In this document: piece by piece, positions 1 to 5,737 of the stretch
Layout: every line of letters begins with the position of its first letter
Position numbering within the stretch: the first letter of the stretch is position 1
Assembly: GCA_040880235.1 (NCBI GenBank)
Contig: JBBDIX010000077.1
Location: 1-12,710, forward strand
DNA from: JBBDIX01 sp040880235
GTDB lineage: Bacteria > Actinomycetota > Nitriliruptoria > Nitriliruptorales > Nitriliruptoraceae
Direction: 5' to 3'
DNA length: 12,710 nucleotides
Program-made: the position numbers and the translations under genes
Notes under the pieces: generated by a model
Seen by the model: the letters and a program-made list of their open reading frames with translations, nothing else
Told to the model about the DNA's origin: nothing
Databases searched by the model: none

Positions 1-1273
1 CCGTGGCCTCGTGCTCGATCGTGGCGTCCTCCTGCTCGATCTCCATGTACGGGTACGTGTCGGTGCGCGACGTGTCGTCGAGCATGAGCGCGTCGCACTT
101 GACCGCCGCCCTCGCGTGGTGCGCACCCTCGTTGATGGCGACCAGTCCGCGGTAGCTCGTCCGCCCCGTGCCCTTGGAGATCGACTTCGACAGGATGTTC
201 GAGGTCGTGTACGGCGCGGCGTGCACCATCTTGGCACCGGCATCCTGATGCTGTCCGTCGTTGGCGTACGCGACCGACAGCACCTCGCCCTTGGCGCCCT
301 CCCCGGTCAACCAGACCGCGGGGTACTTCATGGTGACCTTGGACCCGATGTTGCCGTCGATCCACTCCATGGTGGCGTCACGCTGGGCCACGGCGCGCTT
401 CGTGACCAGGTTGTAGACGTTGTTCGACCAGTTCTGGATCGTCGTGTAGCGCACCCTCGCACCCGGCTTCACCAGGATCTCCACCACGGCGGAGTGCAGC
501 GAGTCGGACGAGTAGATCGGGGCCGTGCAGCCCTCGACGTAGTGCACGTACGAACCCGGCTCGGCGATGATCAGCGTGCGCTCGAACTGGCCCATGTTCT
601 GCTTGTTGATGCGGAAGTAGGCCTGCAGCGGCATGTCGACCTTGACGCCCTCGGGGATCCAGATGAAGGAACCACCGGACCACACCGCGGTGTTGAGCGC
701 GGCGAACTTGTTGTCGTTCGGCGGGATGATGGTCGCGAAGTGCTCGCGGAACAGGTCCTCGTGCTCCCGGAGCGCCGTGTCGGTGTCCAGGAAGATCACG
801 CCCTCCTGTTCCAGGTCCTCGCGGACCTTGTGGTACAGCACGGTGCTCTCGTACTGGGCCGCGACACCCGCGATCAGTCGTTCGCGCTCGGCCTGCGGGA
901 TGCCCAGCTTCTCGTAGGTCTCGAGGATCTCCGGCGGCAGCTGGTCCCACGTGTTGGCCTGCTTCTCCGACGCCTCGACGTAGTAGTAGATGTTCTCGAA
1001 GTCGATGCCGGTGAGGTCCGCGCCCCAGTTCGGCATCGGACGGCGACGGTAGGCCTCGTAGGCGCGCAGTCGCAGGTCGAGCATCCATGCGGGCTCATCC
1101 TTGCGCTCGCTGATCGCCGCGACCTTCTCACGGTCGAGGCCGCGCTCAGAGGTGAACGAGTACTCGTCGTCCCGGTCGGCCCAGCCGAACTTGTACTCGC
1201 TCAGCTCGTCGGCGACGGCCGCCTGTTCCCGGCGTGCGTCGCTGACTGGCAGTTCGATCTCGGTCTGGCTCAC
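1..1273 (-). CDS. sufB: Fe-S cluster assembly scaffold protein SufB (C-terminal end missing at window edge)
   Basis: SufB is the scaffold subunit of the cytosolic SufBC2D complex that builds iron-sulfur clusters from SufS-derived sulfur. The minus-strand frame is open from the GTG at 1273 to base 1, giving 424 complete codons. SufB is usually about 470-480 residues, so roughly 50 C-terminal residues lie outside. The translation is typical of the family throughout: KFGWADRDDEYSF near the N-terminus, EGCTAPIYSSDSLHSAVVEI with Cys249, KCDALMLDDTSRTDTYPYME with Cys393, and IEHEAT (His421, Glu422) at the edge. By family knowledge these correspond to the conserved cysteines and the His-Glu pair implicated in sulfur transfer and cluster formation in E. 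coli SufB. The start is supported by GGAGGAG 7 bases upstream and a GTGA overlap with sufR, implying translational coupling. No intein is present in the visible part, unlike M. tuberculosis SufB. sufD, sufC, sufS and sufU would be expected further left. Confidence 0.96.
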   Translation of the reverse strand, partial: MSQTEIELPVSDARREQAAVADELSEYKFGWADRDDEYSFTSERGLDREKVAAISERKDEPAWMLDLRLRAYEAYRRRPMPNWGADLTGIDFENIYYYVEASEKQANTWDQLPPEILETYEKLGIPQAERERLIAGVAAQYESTVLYHKVREDLEQEGVIFLDTDTALREHEDLFREHFATIIPPNDNKFAALNTAVWSGGSFIWIPEGVKVDMPLQAYFRINKQNMGQFERTLIIAEPGSYVHYVEGCTAPIYSSDSLHSAVVEILVKPGARVRYTTIQNWSNNVYNLVTKRAVAQRDATMEWIDGNIGSKVTMKYPAVWLTGEGAKGEVLSVAYANDGQHQDAGAKMVHAAPYTTSNILSKSISKGTGRTSYRGLVAINEGAHHARAAVKCDALMLDDTSRTDTYPYMEIEQEDATIEHEAT

Positions 1274-2031
1274 CGTCGGACTCCTCCATCGGTCTTGGAT
1301 GCCTCGGCCGGAACACCCGGCGTCGAGGCGTGCTGCAGGTCGTGACCGTCATCGGACGATCGTGGGGCGACGGTGCACACGCACTCGTGTGCACCCGAGG
1401 CCATGGTGGTACGTCGCGAGATGCTCACGTCGCGTCCGAGCACCTTCGAGAAGCTCGCCGCCTCGTAGGCACACACCTCGGGGTGCTCACGGGCCACGTC
1501 CTCGATCGCACAGTTTCCCTGGATCAGGGTGAACACGGGCCCGTCCCGTTCGACCGAGGCATCGAACCCGGCGCGCGACAGCACCGCACTCAGCTGGTCC
1601 AGTCGTTCGTGCAGACCTTCGGCCGTGACCGCCTCGGACAGTCCCGCGACCTCACGTTCCATGCGCCACCGCAGGAACTCACGGAAGACGTCGGGTCCGT
1701 GTCGTTCGACGAGAAACGCCAGCAGTTCGGCAGCGAACGCATCGTAGCGGTGTGGCAGCAGATGCCCTACGGCGTCGGTGAGGTCCCAACGCTGGACGGG
1801 ACGGCCCCTGCCCTGGTTCACCGACGTCGACGTGACCAGGCCCTCCTGTTCGAGGATCGCCAGGTGCCGCCGGGCGGCCACCGTCGACACCCCGAGCCCG
1901 TCTGCCAGCTCCGCGACCGTCCGGCCGGGCTCCCTGCGCAGGCGACGCACGATCGTCGCACGAGCCTCACCGAGCAGCCCGACGAACGAGACGGACGTGT
2001 CCCGGTCGCTGACCGACGCTGCGGGCACCAT
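1270..2031 (-). CDS. sufR: SufR-type Fe-S-sensing transcriptional repressor
   Basis: This 253-residue protein is a winged-helix regulator of the SufR family, which senses iron-sulfur status through a bound cluster and represses the suf operon and itself. Residues about 14-85 form a DeoR/ArsR-like helix-turn-helix: TVAELADGLGVSTVAARRHL is the recognition region, and the wing includes GRGRPVQRW. The C-terminal half carries the family's cluster-binding cysteines: Cys174 and Cys187 (12 residues between them), then Cys217 and Cys219 in HECVC. The ATG at 2031 has a GAGGAAG Shine-Dalgarno about 8 bases upstream. The TGA stop overlaps the sufB GTG by 4 bases, so repressor and target are one transcript. 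A CAAC-N6-GTTG operator candidate overlaps its promoter, which predicts autoregulation. About 30 residues after Cys219 look like a disordered tail. The sufR-sufB order matches other Actinomycetota such as mycobacteria (Rv1460 type). Identification is confident from cysteine spacing plus context. Confidence 0.93.
   Translation of the reverse strand: MVPAASVSDRDTSVSFVGLLGEARATIVRRLRREPGRTVAELADGLGVSTVAARRHLAILEQEGLVTSTSVNQGRGRPVQRWDLTDAVGHLLPHRYDAFAAELLAFLVERHGPDVFREFLRWRMEREVAGLSEAVTAEGLHERLDQLSAVLSRAGFDASVERDGPVFTLIQGNCAIEDVAREHPEVCAYEAASFSKVLGRDVSISRRTTMASGAHECVCTVAPRSSDDGHDLQHASTPGVPAEASKTDGGVRR
1281..1287 (-). promoter_or_regulatory. Ribosome binding site of sufB
   Basis: GGAGGAG on the minus strand lies 7 bases upstream of the GTG at 1273, inside the last codons of sufR. 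It decides the sufB start and supports translation re-initiation at the GTGA junction. Confidence 0.8.
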
Positions 2032-2055
2032 GCGGACTTCCTCGCTCGGAGTTTC

Positions 2056-2071
2056 TCAACATCTTCGTTGA
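2056..2071 (-). promoter_or_regulatory. Candidate SufR operator (TCAAC-N6-GTTGA inverted repeat)
   Basis: TCAAC at 2056-2060 and GTTGA at 2067-2071 form a perfect 5+5 inverted repeat with a 6-base spacer. The core CAAC-N6-GTTG is, from memory, the perfect inverted repeat reported as the SufR site in cyanobacteria. The site lies just downstream of the -10 hexamer and spans the predicted transcription start, the right place for repression. It is 25 bases upstream of the sufR ATG. Binding is inferred, not shown. Confidence 0.7.
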
Positions 2072-2072
2072 C

Positions 2073-2101
2073 ATAGTACGAGGGAGACGCGCGCGGTGCA
2101 A
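2073..2101 (-). promoter_or_regulatory. Predicted housekeeping-sigma promoter of sufR-sufB
   Basis: On the minus strand, TTGCAC (2101-2096) and TACTAT (2078-2073) are separated by exactly 17 bases, a good match to the sigma-70/SigA-type consensus in otherwise very GC-rich DNA. The predicted start point is near 2066, giving a leader of about 35 bases before the sufR ATG. The spacing and match are seen directly; activity is inferred. Confidence 0.7.
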
Positions 2102-2126
2102 TCCGGGGCTGGTCAGGCACGGGGTG

Positions 2127-2147
2127 CCGGCGTGAGCGGACGCCCGG
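2127..2147 (-). terminator. Hairpin after the transglutaminase gene, possible terminator
   Basis: Immediately after the TGA of the transglutaminase gene (2150-2148), bases 2127-2133 (CCGGCGT) pair with 2140-2147 (ACGCCCGG), forming a 7-pair stem with one bulged base and a 6-base loop. A second small hairpin, GGCAC-3-GTGCC, follows at 2116-2128, sharing bases 2127-2128 with the first. Neither has a T-run, which is common for high-GC actinomycetes but leaves termination unproven. The position, between the end of one operon and the sufR promoter, suits a terminator. Confidence 0.4.
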
Positions 2148-3104
2148 TCACTGCTGCTGTTGCTGCTCGTGCTGCGGGTGCGGTTGCGGTTGCGGCTGCC
2201 GGTGCGGTCGTCGCAGACCCGAACCGAACGTCGGCATCGCTGGCTGGTGGGAGAGCCGCCGCATCGTCACGCGCACGAGCAGTTCGTGATCGGTCGATCC
2301 GTTGAACACCCCGCGCAGCGGCGCGACGTCCTCGTAGTCGCGACCCCGCCCGATCGTCACGTGTCGTTCGCTCACGGTCTGCCGGTTCGTCGGATCGAAC
2401 GCACACCAGCCGCGACCGGGCAGCGCCACCTCGACCCAGGCGTGCGTCTGCACCTCGACCTCGTCCTCGGCCGTGTCCTCGCCCGACGAGTCGTCGATGG
2501 TGAACAGGTAGCCCGAGACGTAGCGTGCAGGGATGCCCACCGCTCGATACATCGCCACGGCCAGGTGTGCGAAGTCCTGGCAGACCCCTGCTCCGGCCTG
2601 GAACACCCGGTCGACGTCGACCCCGACGTAGGTACGTCCCTGTTCATAGTCGAGGTCAGCGGCGCGCTCATGGATCGCGAGCACCGCGGCGACGGCGTCG
2701 TCGCCGCAGCCGGCGACGGTCTGCTGTGCGGCCGCCGTGACGGCGTCGCCCCAGTCCGCGTGCGGCGAGGGCTGCAGGAACGGGAAGTGCTCGTCGCGAA
2801 ACCGCGTCGCCCGCACGTCTGTCAGCGAGACGCCGGGTTCGATCTCGTCCGCCGGAAGGGTGTCGACCGTTGCCTCCGCGACCACCTCCAGGTGGTCGTG
2901 TCGCTGGCGAATCCCGAACGTGTCGACGCGTGTGCCCCAGTAGTCCAGGTAGGAGGCCACGCGGGACGACGGCGACACCGTGACGTCGTAGTGCACGAGT
3001 TGCTGGTGCTGGTCCGTCGCTGGGCAGGCCCGCAGTTCGTTCTGGGACTCGGACACGGGTTCCGCGTAGTCGAACCGCGTCAGGTACCGGATGTTCAGAC
3101 GCAT
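2148..3104 (-). CDS. Transglutaminase-like family protein (cysteine amidase/protease fold)
   Basis: A 318-residue bacterial transglutaminase-like protein. Residues 1 to about 85 (MRLNIRYLTRFDYAEPVSES onward) resemble the bacterial transglutaminase N-terminal domain. The core follows at about 150-245. The papain-like triad is visible: Cys175 in GAGVCQDFAHL, His221 in THAWVEV and Asp237 in FDPTN, with GIPARYVSGY at 190-199 between the first two. Such enzymes may cross-link, hydrolyse or ligate amide bonds; most bacterial members act as peptidases or are uncharacterised. No signal peptide is seen, so it is probably cytoplasmic. I chose the ATG at 3104 over longer in-frame starts because similarity begins there, GGAG lies just upstream, and the longer forms would run into the alpha-E gene. 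It lies 22 bases downstream of that gene, as expected for this association. The C-terminus is unusual: a low-complexity tail ending QPQPQPHPQHE followed by five glutamines. The exact substrate is unknown. Confidence 0.92.
   Translation of the reverse strand: MRLNIRYLTRFDYAEPVSESQNELRACPATDQHQQLVHYDVTVSPSSRVASYLDYWGTRVDTFGIRQRHDHLEVVAEATVDTLPADEIEPGVSLTDVRATRFRDEHFPFLQPSPHADWGDAVTAAAQQTVAGCGDDAVAAVLAIHERAADLDYEQGRTYVGVDVDRVFQAGAGVCQDFAHLAVAMYRAVGIPARYVSGYLFTIDDSSGEDTAEDEVEVQTHAWVEVALPGRGWCAFDPTNRQTVSERHVTIGRGRDYEDVAPLRGVFNGSTDHELLVRVTMRRLSHQPAMPTFGSGLRRPHRQPQPQPHPQHEQQQQQ
2151..2207 (-). repeat. Low-complexity CAG/CCG-rich tract encoding a Gln/Pro/His tail
   Basis: The last 19 codons of the transglutaminase-like gene are almost all Gln, Pro and His. 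On the plus strand this reads as runs of ctg triplets followed by alternating cgg/ttg-type triplets. Such tracts are prone to replication slippage, so length may vary between strains. It lies directly before the stop codon. Confidence 0.6.
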
Positions 3105-3126
3105 GGATGCACGCTCCGTCGCGGGG

Positions 3127-4179
3127 TCACCCTGCACCGACCACGCGCAGCGGGCCACCCGGATGGTGGCGGAAGAACTCGTCGGCGACACCGTCCGCGA
3201 CGGCGGCAATCTCCTCCTGGAGCGACTCGAGCAGGTCGTGAAGCCCGATCTCGAAGAGTTCCGCCACGTCACGGTACTGGAGTGACGCCACGGTCCGGCC
3301 GAGCCGCCGAGACGAGGCGGTGGGCTGGGTCCCGCACAGGACCTCCAGCTGGCGCATGGCCCCCATCAGGCAGGACAGGACGCTCCGAGGGAGGTCCGGC
3401 TCGAGGAGCAGGAACTCGACGACGTCTGCCGGGTCCATCGACGCGCGGTACCGCCGCCGGTAGGCCTCGAGTGCCGACGCCGACTTGAGCACGGCGACCC
3501 ACTGGTGGAAGTCGGCCCGATCCGCACCCTGGGCGAACTTCTGCAGGGCCTCACTCGCCTCGTCCGCCTGTGCACGCGCCTCGTCCTCGTTGGCAGGAGT
3601 CGTCCACAGGCGCACGGACGGCCCCCCGAGATCGACGAGCTGCGCATACCGGACGTCGATCAGCCGGCACGTCATCTCCGCACGTTCGAGGAGTCGGCCG
3701 AGCGCCATGATGCGCCAGCCGTCGTCCCGGGGCATCGTCTCGCTCGACACGCCGTAGATCGTCATGCACGCCCGGCGCAGCTGCCCGAAGAGTTCGTAGG
3801 GCTGCTCGATGAGGTCATTGCGCAGATCGCGTGAGTTCAGCATCAGGAAGAGATCGTTGACGACCTCCCACAGCTCCGTGGACACCAGTTCACGGACACT
3901 GCGGATGTTGTGCCGCGCGTTGGCGATGGAGGTGTGGATCGACCCGAAGTTGTCCCGGTCGAGCACGAGGAACTCGACGACCCGGTCCCCGTCGAGCTCG
4001 CCGTCGTACTCGTCGGTGAGACTCAGGACGTCGAGCACCTGCCTCCACGTGTGCTCGATCTCCGCGGGCGGCGACTCCAGCAGGGTGTGGTAGGTGACGT
4101 CGACGATGCGGGTCGTGTCCTCCGCCCGCTCGACGTAGCGACCGGCCCAGAAGAGGTTCTCCGCGAGTCGTGCCAGCAC
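3127..4179 (-). CDS. Alpha-E domain-containing protein (formerly DUF403)
   Basis: A 350-residue, largely helical protein. The family signature is at the extreme N-terminus, LARLAENLFWAGRYVERAED (residues 2-21), followed by typical blocks such as NARHNIRSVRELVSTELWEVVND and WRIMALGRLLERAEMTCRLIDVRY. The members I know of are about 310 residues, and this one carries a short C-terminal excess. No catalytic activity is established. Comparative genomics links alpha-E proteins to circularly permuted ATP-grasp and transglutaminase-like proteins, exactly the two neighbours here, suggesting a joint role in making or modifying a peptide or related amide. The start is the GTG at 4179, one base after the ATP-grasp stop, with AAGGGG just upstream. 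It is therefore almost certainly co-translated with the ATP-grasp gene. No membrane segment or signal peptide is visible. Family assignment is secure; function is not known. Confidence 0.93.
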   Translation of the reverse strand: MLARLAENLFWAGRYVERAEDTTRIVDVTYHTLLESPPAEIEHTWRQVLDVLSLTDEYDGELDGDRVVEFLVLDRDNFGSIHTSIANARHNIRSVRELVSTELWEVVNDLFLMLNSRDLRNDLIEQPYELFGQLRRACMTIYGVSSETMPRDDGWRIMALGRLLERAEMTCRLIDVRYAQLVDLGGPSVRLWTTPANEDEARAQADEASEALQKFAQGADRADFHQWVAVLKSASALEAYRRRYRASMDPADVVEFLLLEPDLPRSVLSCLMGAMRQLEVLCGTQPTASSRRLGRTVASLQYRDVAELFEIGLHDLLESLQEEIAAVADGVADEFFRHHPGGPLRVVGAG

Positions 4180-4180
4180 G

Positions 4181-5737
4181 TCACACCCCTTGCGTCACGC
4201 GAGCGGAATCGGAGCGTTCGGGGACCTCCTGCACGTCTGCATCGATGCGGTCCACCGGTTCGCCAGCAAGCACCCAGGTGTCCTTCGACCCCCCGCCCTG
4301 CGAGGAGTTCACCACCAGGGAACCTGCCCGAAGCGCGACCCGCGTGAGACCGCCGGGAATGACCTGGATCGACTCACCCGCGATCGCGAAGGGCCGCAGG
4401 TCGATGTGTCGACCCTCGAGACGCCCGTCGACCAGCGTGGGATGGCGGGACAGGGCCACGACCTCCTGGGCGATGTAGCCCCGCGGATCGGCCTCGATCT
4501 GGACCCGGAATCGCTCCACGTCCTCGTCGGACGCGTGTGGACCGATGAGCATCCCGTAGCCACCCGACGCCGCCACGGGCTTCACGACGAGTTCTCCGAG
4601 GCGGTCGAGCACCTCCGCGCGATGTTCCGGGTCCCAGAGCAGGTAGGTGTCGACGTTCGGCAGGATCGGGTCCTCGCCGAGGTAGAACCGGATCAGGTCG
4701 GGCACGAAGGCGTAGACGGCCTTGTCGTCGGCGACCCCGTTGCCCACGGCGTTGGCGATCGTGACGTTGCCGGCGCGCGCGGCCGAGAGCAGCCCGGGCA
4801 CACCGAGCACCGAGTCCGCGCGCAGCACGACGGGATCCAGGAACTGGTCGTCGATCCGGCGGTAGATCACGTCGACACGCTGGAGTCCGCGCGTCGTGCG
4901 CATGTACACGACGTGTTCGTCGACGACCAGGTCGCGGCCCTCGACGAGTTCGACGCCCATCTGACGAGCGAGGAAGACGTGCTCGAAGTAGGCGGCGTTG
5001 TAGATGCCCGGGGTGAGCACGACGGCGACGGGGTGTTCTCCGGCTGCGCGCGGGGCGACCGACCGGAGCGCTCGGAGGAGCACCGGACCGTAGTGATCCA
5101 CGGGGCGCACGTGGTGCGCAGCGAACGCCCTCGGAAGCACACGGGTCATGGCCGCACGGTTCTCGAGCACGTAGGAGATCCCGGACGGGTTGCGCAGGTT
5201 GTCCTCCAGGACCCGGTACGTGCCCTCGTGGTCCCGCACGAGATCGACACCTGACACGAGGCACCGTGCGGCGTGGGGCATCGGGATGCCGAAGGCCTGT
5301 CGCGTGAACCCGTCGGCGGTCTCGACCAGCCAACGGGGCACGATGCCGTCGTGTATCGCCGCCTGCTCGCCGACGTACAGGTCGTCGAGGAATCGGTTCA
5401 GGGCCGTCACTCGTTGCACGACGCCGGCATCGATGGCGACCCACTCGTCGGCGGGAATGATCCGCGGCACCATGTCCATCGGAAACGTGCGTTCGATCCC
5501 GTCGTCGTCGCCATAGACGGTGAAGGTGATGCCCTGCGTGCGGAAGATGCCGTCTCGCAACCGCTCCCGACTGGCGAGGTCCTCGCCGGTGAGGCGGGCG
5601 AACCGTTCGGCGAGCGCGACGTAGTGCGGACGTACCGAGCCATCGTCGTGGAAGACTTCGTCGAAGAAGCCGCCGGTGTCGTAGTCGCCATCGAGCAGGT
5701 TCACGCGGCGTAGGCTACTGCGGTCGTCGAGAGGCAT
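4181..5737 (-). CDS. Circularly permuted type 2 ATP-grasp protein (DUF404/DUF407 family)
   Basis: A 518-residue member of the circularly permuted ATP-grasp group. ATP-grasp enzymes use ATP to form an acyl-phosphate and then join it to an amine, so a peptide- or amide-ligase role is inferred; the substrate is unknown. Recognisable blocks are GITFTVYGDDDGIERTFPMD (69-88), YRVLEDNLRNPSGISYVLEN (174-193), PGIYNAAYFEHVFLARQMG (243-261), VIYRRIDDQFLDP (290-302), VVKPVAASGGYGMLIG (384-399, containing nucleotide-binding Lys386 and the glycine loop) and VVNSSQGGGSKDTWVL (475-490). Length and motif order match the family. The ATG at 5737 overlaps the helicase gene by 23 bases. A GTG at 5704 (codon 12, VNLLDGDYDTG) would give a 10-base gap instead. 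Neither has a strong Shine-Dalgarno, so the first 11 residues are uncertain. It is followed after one base by the alpha-E gene and then by the transglutaminase gene. Confidence 0.94.
   Translation of the reverse strand: MPLDDRSSLRRVNLLDGDYDTGGFFDEVFHDDGSVRPHYVALAERFARLTGEDLASRERLRDGIFRTQGITFTVYGDDDGIERTFPMDMVPRIIPADEWVAIDAGVVQRVTALNRFLDDLYVGEQAAIHDGIVPRWLVETADGFTRQAFGIPMPHAARCLVSGVDLVRDHEGTYRVLEDNLRNPSGISYVLENRAAMTRVLPRAFAAHHVRPVDHYGPVLLRALRSVAPRAAGEHPVAVVLTPGIYNAAYFEHVFLARQMGVELVEGRDLVVDEHVVYMRTTRGLQRVDVIYRRIDDQFLDPVVLRADSVLGVPGLLSAARAGNVTIANAVGNGVADDKAVYAFVPDLIRFYLGEDPILPNVDTYLLWDPEHRAEVLDRLGELVVKPVAASGGYGMLIGPHASDEDVERFRVQIEADPRGYIAQEVVALSRHPTLVDGRLEGRHIDLRPFAIAGESIQVIPGGLTRVALRAGSLVVNSSQGGGSKDTWVLAGEPVDRIDADVQEVPERSDSARVTQGV

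Noticed and set aside
11..1345. Long plus-strand open frame (444 codons) over the left end
   Set aside because: It is the antisense shadow of sufB: the minus strand here gives a continuous, unmistakable SufB translation, while the plus-strand protein is Arg/Val/Asp-rich low-complexity sequence.
3105..3272. N-terminal extension of the transglutaminase-like frame
   Set aside because: It would overlap the end of the alpha-E gene; the extension is Ser/Arg-rich shadow sequence and domain similarity starts at the ATG at 3104.
2160..3488. Plus-strand open frame of 442 codons
   Set aside because: It runs across two well-identified minus-strand genes (transglutaminase-like and alpha-E) and resembles no protein family.
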